64,000 nt of DNA from G963720475 sp963720475 (GTDB lineage Bacteria > Actinomycetota > Thermoleophilia > Solirubrobacterales > Thermoleophilaceae). A program made the translations under genes and the position numbers. The stretch is from NCBI GenBank assembly GCA_963720475.1, contig OY970394.1, positions 1,488,001 through 1,552,000 on the forward strand, given 5' to 3'. Positions 34,125 through 42,810 of the stretch are shown one piece after another. The notes beneath the pieces were generated by a model. That model saw only the letters and a list, made by a program, of their open reading frames with translations, did no database searches and had not been told where the DNA came from. Each line of letters begins with the position of its first letter. Within the stretch, counting starts at the first letter, position 1.

Positions 34125-34995
34125 TCACTACGGAGCTCCGGGTTACGCCGTGCGAGCGCGAGCTGTCGCTGTGCGCGCTTGATGGCGGCCTTTTGGTCGC
34201 GCACCCACGCCTCGTAGCGCGCCGGCTCCATCGCGATCACCTCGGCGCGCATGTCGGCGTGGTTCTCGCCGCACAGCTCCGCGCACTGGCCGCCGTAGCG
34301 ACCTGGCTTCGAGATCTTGAACCAGGTGTCGTTGTCGTGGCCCGGGACGCCGTCCGCCTTGCCGCCGAGCTTCGGGATCCACCAAGAGTGGATGACGTCC
34401 TGCGAGGTGACGTTCAGCGTCACGGTCGTGTCGGTCGGGACGACGAGCGAGTAGTAGTTGAAGAGCTCGCCCGGCTTGCCCGGGTAGTCGTAGCGCCAGA
34501 GGTACTGCTGGCCGTTGACGCGGATCTTCAGCTGGCGTCCGCCAGAGGGCGGGGGCTGGTCGATCGAGGCGTACTGGGTGCCGTCGGCGATCTGCTCGAC
34601 CCTGCCCTTGCCCGACGCCTCCGGGTCTTCGATCCGTCGAGGTAGAGGAAGGTGACAGCGCCGAGCACCACGAGGATCACCGCCGCGCCCAGCGTCCAGC
34701 CGAGCTCGAGGGGAGTGTTGCCGCGGATCTGCGCCGCGGGCTTCGAGGCGCGCTTGCGGCGGAAGCGGACGAGCGCCCAGATCAGCGCCCCCTCGACCCC
34801 GACGAAGATCACGAGCGCGATGTAAAGCGTGATCTTGTAGAGCGTGTTGATGTCGTCCGCGTTCGGCGAGCCGCCGGACTCGGGCGTCAGCGCGCCGGCG
34901 AACGCGGCGGGGGCGCCGAGCAGCACGAGTGCACCCGCAGCGGCGAGCGCGAAGATGGCGAGAGTCAGGCGGCGCGATCGGGAATGGCGTCGCAA
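34125..34995 (-). pseudogene. ctaC: cytochrome c oxidase subunit II, frameshifted
   Basis: The first frame (TTG start 34995) gives a signal peptide and two membrane helices up to TFLYLDG, then runs out of frame near 34625-34640. A second frame supplies the rest: DPEASGKGRVEQIADG, the beta-barrel, VIHSWWIPK and the complete CuA site CAELCGENHADM. One missing G in a GGG run would restore it. At the end, the CuA frame runs into subunit I without a stop, while an adjacent frame shows TAA (34143) and TAGTGA (34125-34130). Either sequence errors or recent decay. Confidence 0.8.
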
Positions 34996-35046
34996 GGCGC
35001 GGGCATCATATCCGCGGATCGGCTGGCGGCAGCGGCCTGGAGCCAG

Positions 35047-35841
35047 CTACGCGCCGGTGAACGCCGGCTCGCGCTTGGTCACGAACGCCGTCGCCCCCTC
35101 GACGAAGTCGGCGCTGCGGCCAAGGGCATGCTGGAGGTCCGCCTCGAGCTCGAGCTGCTCGTCGAGGTTGGGGTAGATCATCGCGTTGAGCGCCTTCTTC
35201 GACGACGCGTATGAGCGTGTGGGCCCCGTCGCGAGCTTGCCGACGAGCGCGTTCGCCTCGTCGAGCAGCTTGTCGTCGGGGTGGACGGAGTTGCACAGCC
35301 CCCACTCGAGTGCCTGCGGAGCGGGCACCCTGTCGCCCAGCATCGCCATCTGGAAGGCGCGCGCCTTGCCGACCGCGGCGGGGACGAATAGCGTCGAGCC
35401 GCCGTCGGGCATCAGTCCGATGTTGACGAAAGCGAGGCCGAAGTAGGCGGATTCGGCTGCGAGCACGAGGTCGCACGCGAGCGCGAGCGAGCAGCCGATG
35501 CCCACCGCCGGGCCGTTTACCGCGGCGACGACGGGCTTCTCGATCGTGCGCACGCCGACGATGATCGGGTGATAGAGGTTGTGCAGCCGCTGGCGGATCA
35601 TCGGCCCGCCGTCGTCGGGATCGGGGTCGAAGCTCGACTTGAGATCGGCCCCCGAGGAGAAGCCGCGGCCCGCGCCGGTGATCAGGACGGCGCGGACGGA
35701 GGGGTCGGCCGCGTCCTCGTTGACGACCTGCTTCAGCTCCTCGCCGAACTGCGTGTTCCATGCGTTGAGGTTCTCGGGGCGGTTGAGCGTGATGCGCCCG
35801 ATGCCCTCGGCCTGCTCCCACTGGACTGTCTCGTAGCTCAC
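35047..35841 (-). CDS. enoyl-CoA hydratase/isomerase family, PaaG-like
   Basis: 264-residue crotonase. The oxyanion-hole segment FSSGADLKSSF and GPAVGIGCSLALACD are present. The first catalytic Glu of hydratases is replaced (GCS instead of GCE), while an Asp occurs in GLMPDGGSTLFV, as in isomerase or PaaG-type members, so it may isomerise rather than hydrate. Downstream of a broken subtilase on the same strand. AGGAGCGG precedes the start. Confidence 0.82.
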   Translation of the reverse strand: MSYETVQWEQAEGIGRITLNRPENLNAWNTQFGEELKQVVNEDAADPSVRAVLITGAGRGFSSGADLKSSFDPDPDDGGPMIRQRLHNLYHPIIVGVRTIEKPVVAAVNGPAVGIGCSLALACDLVLAAESAYFGLAFVNIGLMPDGGSTLFVPAAVGKARAFQMAMLGDRVPAPQALEWGLCNSVHPDDKLLDEANALVGKLATGPTRSYASSKKALNAMIYPNLDEQLELEADLQHALGRSADFVEGATAFVTKREPAFTGA

Positions 35842-35908
35842 TTGCCGCTCCTGTTCGGTCTAGGTCGGCGTAACTATCCTCGATCGGAGCGCGGCGTCGC
35901 CGCGCGGC

Positions 35909-36269
35909 TCAGTCGATCGCGTCGAGCGCGCGCAAGACGTTCAGCCTCGAACCGGACTTCACCTTGCCCGAGAGCGCCGTCACCGCGTCGCCGTGGTCGC
36001 GGATCGCCGCCTTGATCTCGCTGTAGCTCGCGCTCGACTTCTGCTGCCGCAGCAGTGCGGCGGCGCCGCTGACGAACGGTGCGGCCATCGAGCCGGCGTC
36101 GCAGCACCGCCAGACTGAGGCCCGAGCGGGGCCGCACGACGGCGCCGCGGAACGCGGAGAAGCGCCTGCGCACGCTCGCGCCGGCGTCGGCGAGGACGTC
36201 GTCCGCGTGGCTGGAAGAGACGTCGCGGTCGAAGCCGACGATCAGCTGGTTGGGCACCTCGTCGGCCAC
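35909..36269 (-). pseudogene. subtilase with internal deletion
   Basis: The first 55 or so codons read VPNQLIVGFDRDVSSSHADD, an inhibitor-I9/subtilase prodomain. Near 36090-36110 the sequence jumps out of frame to AGSMAAPFVSGAAALLRQQK, the catalytic-Ser segment, and runs on to LRALDAID and TGA (35909-35911). The Asp and His of the triad and some 250 residues between are absent, and the signal peptide upstream is cut by a stop. This is a dead S8 peptidase. Confidence 0.75.
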
Positions 36270-36303
36270 GGCCGGCGCCGTCCGGTCACGAGGTCACGGC
36301 TGA

Positions 36304-36397
36304 TCATAGGTGGGCGGGTGCGCTTGGCGCGATAGGACATCTGGCTGTGTCTTTCTATCCTCGCTGGATGCCAGCGGACCCGACGACCGCCTAGCGC
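36304..36397 (+). promoter_or_regulatory. upstream region of the MBL gene
   Basis: TATCCT at about 36358-36363 looks like a -10 box. It is followed by a perfect hairpin CGCTGG-ATG-CCAGCG just inside the expected transcript. A start at the ATG in the loop would meet a stop after eight codons, so the hairpin may be a leader structure for the gene at 36398. Confidence 0.35.
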
Positions 36398-37057
36398 GTG
36401 CTGATCGACGCGATCGAATGGCTCGGCCACTCGGGCTTCCGGATCAAGGTCGGCGACCGCACGATCTACATCGACCCGCATCGCGTCGCCGCCGGCCCGC
36501 CGGCCGATGCGATCCTCGTCACCCATGGCCACTACGACCACTTCTCGCCGCGCGACGTGGAGATCCTCGCCAAGCGCGGAACGTGGCTCGTCGGCCCGCC
36601 GCAGGTGACCGAGCGCGCGAAGGGCCGCGTCGCCTCGCTCGTGCCGGGCGAGCGCCTCGGCGAGGAGGTCGTGCCCGGCCTCGAGATCGCCGCCGTCGCC
36701 GCCTACAACACCTCGAAGCGCGACGGGGACGGGCACCTCTTCCACACACCCGACGCGGGCGGCCTCGGCTACGAGCTGCGGATCGGCTCCGAGCGGCTTT
36801 ACCACGCGGGCGACACCGATGTGATCCCCGAGATGGACGAGGTCGCGGGCGTGGACATCGCGCTCCTCCCGGTGAGCGGCGTTTACGTGATGACGGCCGA
36901 CGAGGCGGTCGAGGCAGCTCGGCGGATCGCGCCGCGGATCGCCGTCCCGATGCACTGGGGCGGCCAGGTCGGGACGCGCGCCGACGCCGAGCGCTTCGCC
37001 GCCGAAGCGCCGGTCGAGGTGCGCATCCTCGATCCGGTCGTTCCGAACGCCGCGTAG
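36398..37057 (+). CDS. metallo-beta-lactamase fold hydrolase, UlaG-like
   Basis: 219 residues. WLGHSGFRIKVGDRTIYIDP and VTHGHYDHFSP (the HxHxDH zinc site) with YHAGDTDVIPEM and MHWGGQVG match the UlaG/YtnP-like metal-dependent hydrolases. Substrate unknown. GTG start; convergent with the MMPL gene 4 bases downstream. Confidence 0.82.
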   Translation: MLIDAIEWLGHSGFRIKVGDRTIYIDPHRVAAGPPADAILVTHGHYDHFSPRDVEILAKRGTWLVGPPQVTERAKGRVASLVPGERLGEEVVPGLEIAAVAAYNTSKRDGDGHLFHTPDAGGLGYELRIGSERLYHAGDTDVIPEMDEVAGVDIALLPVSGVYVMTADEAVEAARRIAPRIAVPMHWGGQVGTRADAERFAAEAPVEVRILDPVVPNAA

Positions 37058-37061
37058 GCCG

Positions 37062-39446
37062 CTACGCGACGTCGCGTGGCGAGCCCGGCTTGTCGAGGGC
37101 GCGGAAGTACTCCTCGCCCTCGATCGAGATCTTCGGCAGGATGCGGTCGAGCCAGCGCGGCATCCACCAGTTCGCCTTGCCGAGCAGGATCATCACCGCC
37201 GGGACGAGCATGCAGCGCACGATCGTGGCGTCGATCGCGATCGCCACCGCGAGCCCGACGCCGAACTCCTTGATCGTCGGATCGCCGTTGAGGACGAAGC
37301 TTGCGAACACGCAGACCATGATCAGGGCGGCTGAGGTGATCACGCGCCCGGTCGTCGCGATCCCGTGGATGACCGACTTGGTCGTGTCCTTCGTCTTCTC
37401 GTAGTGCTCCTTGATCTGGGTCAGCAGGAACACCTCGTAGTCCATCGAGAGGCCGAAGAGGATCGCGAACATCAACAGCGGGACGAAGCTGACGATCGGA
37501 ATCGCGTGGTCGAGGCCGATCAGCTCTGCTCCCCAGCCCTTCTGGAAGACCGCGGTGACGATCCCGTACGCGGCCGCGACCGAGATCAGGTTGCAGACCC
37601 CCGCCTTGACCGCCAGCGTGACCGAACGGAAAGCCAGCAACAGGACGATGAAGCTGAGACCGACGACGATCAGGATCGTCGAGGGCAGCTTCTCGCCGAT
37701 CCGATCGGCGAGGTCAATGTAGCCGGCGGTCGCACCGCCGACATAGACCGTCTCGCCCTGTCCCTCCGTCTGCTTCGGGATCACGTCGTCGCGGAGGTGG
37801 TTGACGAGGTCGGTCGTCGTCTGGTCGGATGGCGCGGTCGTCGGGACGGCGTTGAAGACGGCGGCCGTGCCGTCCTTGCTCACGGACGCGGGGGAGACCT
37901 CGTCCACCCCGTCCGTCTTCGAGATCGTGTCCTCGAGGTCGGTCAGGCGTGGGTCGCTGGCGGGCGAGTCGGCGAGTTGCTTCTGCTGGTCGAGCTTCTC
38001 CTGCTGCTCCTCGGTCTGCTCCTCCGCCTGCTGCTGCGCCTCGTCGGGCGAGGCACCTTGGGCCTCCGCCTGCTGCTCGATCTGCTCCTGCTGGTCGTCG
38101 AGCTGCTGTTGCTGGTCCTCGACATCCTGCTGGCTCTTCGAGTCGGGCTTCGCCGGCGGATCGAGCTTGACCGCGATCAGCAGCGGGCCGTTCTCGCCGG
38201 CGCCGAAGCCCTCGGTGGTCAGGTCGTATGCCTTGCGGGCGGTGGTGCTCGGGTCCTCCTGGCTGTTGTCCTGCTGGCCGAGGTAGAGGTCGCGGACGGG
38301 GAGGGCGAGGACGATCAGCACGCCGAGGCTCGCGATCAGCGTCGCCCACGGACGCTTGGCGACGCCGCGCGCCCAGCGCTCCCAGCCGTGGGGGTGGTGG
38401 TCGTCGGGGTGGGTGCGCCCGAGCTTGACCCGCAGCGAGTTGATCTTCAGGCCGAGCGCGCCGAGCAGCGCAGGCAGGAGAGTCGAGGCGACGCAGACGG
38501 CGATCGCGACGGCTATCGCCGCCGCGACGCCGAGCGAGCTCACCAGCGGGATGTCCGCGATCAGCAGCGAGAGCAGGGCGATGATCACCGTCCCGCCCGC
38601 GAAGAACACCGCTCCACCCGCCGTCGCCGTCGCCCGCGCGACCGATTCCTGCACCTCCATCCCATCGCGCAGCTGGAGCTTGTGCCGGGTGACGATGAAG
38701 AGCGCGTAGTCGATCCCGACGCCGAGCCCGATCATCGTCGCGAGCGTCGGCGCCGTGGTCGAGATGTCGACCACGTGGCTCAGGAGGGAGATCACCCCGA
38801 GCGTGGTCGCGAGGCCCAGCACTGCCGTGACGATCGGCAGCGCCATCGCGGTCACCGTCCCGAAGGCGAACAGCAGAATCAGTACGGCCGCCGCGAGCCC
38901 GATCGCCTCGCTGGATTCGGTCTTCGGCTTGGACAGCGTCTGGCCCAGGTAGCTGCCGGCAGCTACCTCCATCCCCGCATCGCGCGCCGGATCGGCCGCG
39001 TCGAAGACCTTCTTCGCCTCGTCTTCGGTGAGGTCCGCCGGCCCGACGTCGAGCGTGACCGACACGTAGCCGATCGTCTTGTCCTTCGAGAGTTGGTCGT
39101 CGGCGGAGGAGTCGAACGGGCTGACCGCCTGCTCGACGTGGTCCGTCTTCTCCAGCGCCTTGACGGTCGCGTCGACCGCGTCCTTGTTGTCCGAGTCGGT
39201 CAGCTTCCCCGACTTCACCTTCATCAGGATCGGGTTGGTTCCGTTCGCCTGCTCCGGCAGCTCGTCGTCGAGCAGGTCGGTCGCCTTGGTCGAGTCCGAG
39301 CCCGGCAGCGTGAGGTTGTCGTTCGTGTCGTCGCCGGCGATGTGCGAGCCGGCGATGATCGCGATTGCGGCGATCACCCAGAACGCGATCACCGGGTAGT
39401 GGTGGCGGGCGCAGAAGCGCCCTAGGCGATAGAGGGGGCCGGTCAC
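37062..39446 (-). CDS. MMPL/RND-family transporter
   Basis: About 794 residues with 12 predicted membrane helices in the 1+5+1+5 RND plan and two large outer domains. Membrane motifs include GIDYALFIVTRHK and LFGLSMDYEVFLLTQIKEHY, typical of MMPL proteins that move lipids or drugs using the proton gradient. The second outer domain holds a Gln/Glu-rich coiled coil (about residues 432-490) that is unusual for the family. GTG 39446 is chosen because upstream codons lack hydrophobic or family sequence. Divergent from the PAP2 gene. Confidence 0.85.
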   Translation of the reverse strand: MTGPLYRLGRFCARHHYPVIAFWVIAAIAIIAGSHIAGDDTNDNLTLPGSDSTKATDLLDDELPEQANGTNPILMKVKSGKLTDSDNKDAVDATVKALEKTDHVEQAVSPFDSSADDQLSKDKTIGYVSVTLDVGPADLTEDEAKKVFDAADPARDAGMEVAAGSYLGQTLSKPKTESSEAIGLAAAVLILLFAFGTVTAMALPIVTAVLGLATTLGVISLLSHVVDISTTAPTLATMIGLGVGIDYALFIVTRHKLQLRDGMEVQESVARATATAGGAVFFAGGTVIIALLSLLIADIPLVSSLGVAAAIAVAIAVCVASTLLPALLGALGLKINSLRVKLGRTHPDDHHPHGWERWARGVAKRPWATLIASLGVLIVLALPVRDLYLGQQDNSQEDPSTTARKAYDLTTEGFGAGENGPLLIAVKLDPPAKPDSKSQQDVEDQQQQLDDQQEQIEQQAEAQGASPDEAQQQAEEQTEEQQEKLDQQKQLADSPASDPRLTDLEDTISKTDGVDEVSPASVSKDGTAAVFNAVPTTAPSDQTTTDLVNHLRDDVIPKQTEGQGETVYVGGATAGYIDLADRIGEKLPSTILIVVGLSFIVLLLAFRSVTLAVKAGVCNLISVAAAYGIVTAVFQKGWGAELIGLDHAIPIVSFVPLLMFAILFGLSMDYEVFLLTQIKEHYEKTKDTTKSVIHGIATTGRVITSAALIMVCVFASFVLNGDPTIKEFGVGLAVAIAIDATIVRCMLVPAVMILLGKANWWMPRWLDRILPKISIEGEEYFRALDKPGSPRDVA

Positions 39447-39523
39447 CTGGAACCTGTCGGCAATCCGTCCGCGAACATCAAGCTCGCGGAAAAGCGCGTT
39501 CGTTCTATGCGCGGCGTCCAGCC

Positions 39524-39529
39524 TATACT
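39524..39529 (+). promoter_or_regulatory. -10 box for a leaderless transcript (TATACT)
   Basis: TATACT ends 6 bases before GTG 39536, and no ribosome site lies between. The best match to the sigma-70 consensus among the leaderless boxes here. Confidence 0.55.
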
Positions 39530-39535
39530 CGCGCC

Positions 39536-40501
39536 GTGCCTGCCTGGCCTCGGCCGAGACCACGCTCAAGGAGGGCGTCGGCCGCGACCCGCAGCAGCGG
39601 CACGCTGCGTGCAGTTGCGCTCGGCGCCGTCGCCGCGGGCTTCCTCGCGCCGCCACTCCGTCGCCGGCTGAAGATCCCGCGGCCGGTCGTCTCGGTGCTG
39701 GCTTGGCAGGCCCCCGCGGCGCTCGCGCTCGCGCGCCCGCGCTCGAAGCTGCGCGACGCCGGCATCTATTTCCTCCAGATGTGGAGCTACATCGCCCATT
39801 ACGAGATGCCGCACGACGACCCCGAGCGGCTCGCCGAGCGGCTGAAGGTCACCTATCCGATCCGCGCCGACACCGTGATCGGCGCGGGCGAGCCGCCGAC
39901 GCTCCGCCTCCAGCGCGCGCTCGGTCGCCCAGGTGAGGTCCGAGCCCACGACCTCGCGCTCTCGTGGGTCCACTGGAGCTGGTTCTTCGTGCCCCACGGG
40001 ACGATCGCCTACATCCTCGCCCGCCGCCGCGAGCACTTCCCGCGCGCGGTGACGCAGATGGCGGCGACGTTCGACCTCGGCCTGCTCGGCTACTGGCTCG
40101 TCCCGACGGCGCCGCCGTGGTGGGCGGGCGCGAACGGGTTCATGCCCCCGGTCAGGCGGATCATGCTCGAGACCGGGGAGAAGCATTGGGGGCGCGCCTG
40201 GGAGCACCTTTACGCTTTCTTCGGTGGCAACCCCTTTGCGGCGATGCCTTCGCTCCATTTCGGCACATCGGTGATGGCGGCGCACGTGCTCACGGACGTG
40301 GGCCCGAAGCAGGGCGCACTCGGCTGGACCTACGCCGGCACGCTCGGGTTCGCGCTCGTGTACCTCGGCGAGCACTACGTGATCGATCTGATCGCGGGCT
40401 TCGCGCTCGCGGAGACGGTGCGCCGGCTGCGCCCACGGGCGGCCCCGCACCTCACGCGGGTGGGACGGGCGATCCAGCGTTTCGAGCCGCGCATCGGGTA
40501 A
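39536..40501 (+). CDS. PAP2-superfamily membrane phosphatase, inositol phosphorylceramide synthase-like
   Basis: 321 residues, about six membrane helices. The PAP2 active-site motifs are AMPSLHFGTSVMAAH (C2) and GEHYVIDLIAGFALAE (C3). The order and the long soluble part with HWSWFFVPHG resemble the AUR1/inositolphosphotransferase branch, which transfers a phospho-head group onto a lipid. Substrate is not proven. The next membrane gene starts 20 bases later. Confidence 0.8.
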   Translation: MPAWPRPRPRSRRASAATRSSGTLRAVALGAVAAGFLAPPLRRRLKIPRPVVSVLAWQAPAALALARPRSKLRDAGIYFLQMWSYIAHYEMPHDDPERLAERLKVTYPIRADTVIGAGEPPTLRLQRALGRPGEVRAHDLALSWVHWSWFFVPHGTIAYILARRREHFPRAVTQMAATFDLGLLGYWLVPTAPPWWAGANGFMPPVRRIMLETGEKHWGRAWEHLYAFFGGNPFAAMPSLHFGTSVMAAHVLTDVGPKQGALGWTYAGTLGFALVYLGEHYVIDLIAGFALAETVRRLRPRAAPHLTRVGRAIQRFEPRIG

Positions 40502-40521
40502 GGGCTTAGGGAGGCTCTGCG

Positions 40522-41721
40522 ATGAGCAGCGACGAGACCCAGCTGACGCAGGCGCCGTCCGGCCCCGATACCGACGAGGGCGGGCCGGCCGTGGACGACG
40601 CCCAGATCGAGGAGCGCGGGCTCTCGCTGCTGCGCGACCGCCGCCGTCTCATCGCCGGCGTGCTCGCGTTCGTGCTGCTGCTGCTCGCCGTCTACGTCGT
40701 CGTCCCGAAGGTCGTCGGCCTCGACGACGCGCTCGGGCGGATCGACGACGGCGAGGCCGCGTGGATCATCGCCGCGATCCTCGCCAACGTCGCCGCTTTC
40801 GGCGCCTACGTGATGCTCTTCCGCGGGATCCTCGGCAGCGACACGACGCCCGAGGTGCGGCGCCGGCTCGGCGTCACGGCGTCGTACGAGATCACGATGG
40901 CCAGTCTCGCGGCGACACGGATCTTCTCCGCCGCGGGCGTCGGGGGTCTCGTGGTGACGTACTGGGCGCTCCACAAGGCTGGCATGAGCCGCCGCCGGGC
41001 GGCGTGCCGGATGGTCGCCTTCCTCGCCGTGCTCTACAGCATCTACCTGATAACGGTGGTCCTGTTCGGCATCCTGCTGCGCACCGGTGTGCTTCCGGGC
41101 GAGGCCCCACTCTGGGGCACGGTCATCCCGGCGGCGATCGCGGGCGCGGTCCTGATCCTGCTCGGACTCGTGGCGCGGCTGCCAGACGACGTCGAGCGGC
41201 GGCTCGCAAAGGTGACGAGGGGGTATCGCCGGGCGAAGATCGGGCGCCAGCTCGCCAAGGTCCCGGCGACGCTCGCGATGGGGATCCGCACCGCGATCGG
41301 CTACATCCGCTACCCGCGCCGCGGTGCGCTTGCGGTGAGCGGTGCGATCGGCTTCTGGGCCGCCAACATCGCGATCCTGTGGTGCAGTTTCGAGGCGTTC
41401 GGCGCCTCGGTCCCGTTCGCGGTGCTGGTGCAGGGGTTCTTCCTCGGGATGGCCGCCAACCTGATCCCATCGCCGGCGGGCGGCGTGGGCTCGGTGGACG
41501 CGGGCATGATCGGCGCCTTCCTGCTGTTCGGCGTCGACAGCGAGTTCGTCTTCCCGGCCGTCCTCACCTACCGCGTGATCGCCTTCTGGCTGCCGATTCC
41601 GCCGGGGATCGTCGCTTTCTTCCAGCTGCGGCGCACGGTCGCCCACTGGCGCGAGGAGGACGAGGGGGTTGACCCGCCCGATACTATACAAAGTGAAGTA
41701 ATGGCCGCGCGGCCCTCGTAA
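40522..41721 (+). CDS. LPG synthase TM-like (UPF0104) membrane protein
   Basis: 399 residues with 8 or so membrane helices and a soluble acidic start. VTASYEITMASLAATRIF and LIPSPAGGVGSVDAGM are typical of the lysylphosphatidylglycerol-synthase membrane domain (AglD/UPF0104). The catalytic acyltransferase domain of MprF is missing, so it probably acts as a lipid flippase or glycosyl-lipid partner. Co-directional with the PAP2 gene. An AT-rich stretch at its end (41680-41705) may hold a promoter for trxB. Confidence 0.8.
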   Translation: MSSDETQLTQAPSGPDTDEGGPAVDDAQIEERGLSLLRDRRRLIAGVLAFVLLLLAVYVVVPKVVGLDDALGRIDDGEAAWIIAAILANVAAFGAYVMLFRGILGSDTTPEVRRRLGVTASYEITMASLAATRIFSAAGVGGLVVTYWALHKAGMSRRRAACRMVAFLAVLYSIYLITVVLFGILLRTGVLPGEAPLWGTVIPAAIAGAVLILLGLVARLPDDVERRLAKVTRGYRRAKIGRQLAKVPATLAMGIRTAIGYIRYPRRGALAVSGAIGFWAANIAILWCSFEAFGASVPFAVLVQGFFLGMAANLIPSPAGGVGSVDAGMIGAFLLFGVDSEFVFPAVLTYRVIAFWLPIPPGIVAFFQLRRTVAHWREEDEGVDPPDTIQSEVMAARPS

Positions 41722-41754
41722 CCGGGCCGTGTGGAACGATCGGATGGAGACCAC

Positions 41755-42765
41755 GTGACTGACGACGCATCCAGCAACGGAGATCGGCGGATCGAGAACG
41801 TCGTGATCATCGGCGGCGGCCCCGCCGGCTACACCGCCGCGCTCTACACCGCTCGCGCCGACCTGGAGCCGCTGGTGGTGGAGGGGTTCCTCTGGGGCGG
41901 TCTGCTCCAGAACACGACCGACGTCGAGAACTATCCCGGCTACCGCGACGGGATCATGGGCCCCGAGATGATGCAGGAGTTCCGCGACCAGGCCGAGCGC
42001 TTCGGGACGCGCTTCCGCACCGAGGACGTGAGCCGCGTCGAGCTCTCGGACGGCGGCGGGATCCACAAGCTCTACATCGACGACGAGGAGATCCTCGCCA
42101 AGACGGTGATCCTGTCGATGGGCGCGGAGCCGATCGAGCTCGGCATCCCCGGCGAGAAGGAGCTCTCCGCGCAGGGCGTCTCCTACTGCGCGACCTGCGA
42201 CGCGGCTTTCTTCCGCGACAAGCCGACGATCGTCGTCGGCGGTGGCGACACCGCGATGGAGGACGCGACCTTCCTGGCGAAGTTCGCCTCGGACGTCAAG
42301 GTGATCCACCGCCGCGACGAGTTCCGCGCCTCGGCGATCATGGTCGACCGCGCGCGCGACACCGACAACATCGAGCTGCTGACCCCGTACGTCGTCGAGC
42401 GCTTCGAAGGCGAGGGCTCCCTGAAGGCGGCCGTGCTGAAGAACGTCGAGTCCGGCGAGGAGAGCTCGCTCGACGTGTCGGGCGCGTTCATCGCGATCGG
42501 GCACCGCCCGAACTCGAAGATCGTCGAGGGCCAGGTGGACGCCGACGAAAACGGCTATGTGCTGACGGAGGGCAAGTCCACGCGCACCTCGTTGGCCGGC
42601 GTCTTCGCCGCGGGGGACCTGGTGGACCACGTCTACCGCCAGGCCGTGACCGCGGCCGGCTCGGGCTGCGCGGCAGCGCTGGACGCCGAGAGCTACCTGC
42701 GCGACACGCCGCCCGATCCTGAGGCTCACTGGGCCTCACAGCAAGCCGAAGCGCCCGCGAGCTAG
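41755..42765 (+). CDS. trxB: thioredoxin-disulfide reductase
   Basis: 336 residues. FAD site VVIIGGGPAGYTAALYTA, the redox pair YCATCDAAFF, the NADPH site VVGGGDTAMEDA and the FAD-tail GVFAAGDLVDHVYRQAVTAAG are all intact. It reduces thioredoxin with NADPH. GTG 41755 follows GGAGA by 4 bases; GTG 41731 in frame has no such site. No thioredoxin gene is adjacent. Confidence 0.95.
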   Translation: MTDDASSNGDRRIENVVIIGGGPAGYTAALYTARADLEPLVVEGFLWGGLLQNTTDVENYPGYRDGIMGPEMMQEFRDQAERFGTRFRTEDVSRVELSDGGGIHKLYIDDEEILAKTVILSMGAEPIELGIPGEKELSAQGVSYCATCDAAFFRDKPTIVVGGGDTAMEDATFLAKFASDVKVIHRRDEFRASAIMVDRARDTDNIELLTPYVVERFEGEGSLKAAVLKNVESGEESSLDVSGAFIAIGHRPNSKIVEGQVDADENGYVLTEGKSTRTSLAGVFAAGDLVDHVYRQAVTAAGSGCAAALDAESYLRDTPPDPEAHWASQQAEAPAS

Positions 42766-42798
42766 GTCCACTCGGTCGCCGGTTCGCGCCGGCGGTTG

Positions 42799-42804
42799 TA
42801 TAAG
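42799..42804 (+). promoter_or_regulatory. -10 box for a leaderless transcript (TATAAG)
   Basis: TATAAG ends 6 bases before ATG 42811 without any ribosome site between. Confidence 0.5.
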
Positions 42805-42810
42805 TCGCCA

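Noticed and set aside
32408..34423. Natural subunit II-I oxidase fusion
   Set aside because: Needs subunit I to start outside the membrane; no linker helix, and subunit II has another frameshift 200 bases upstream.
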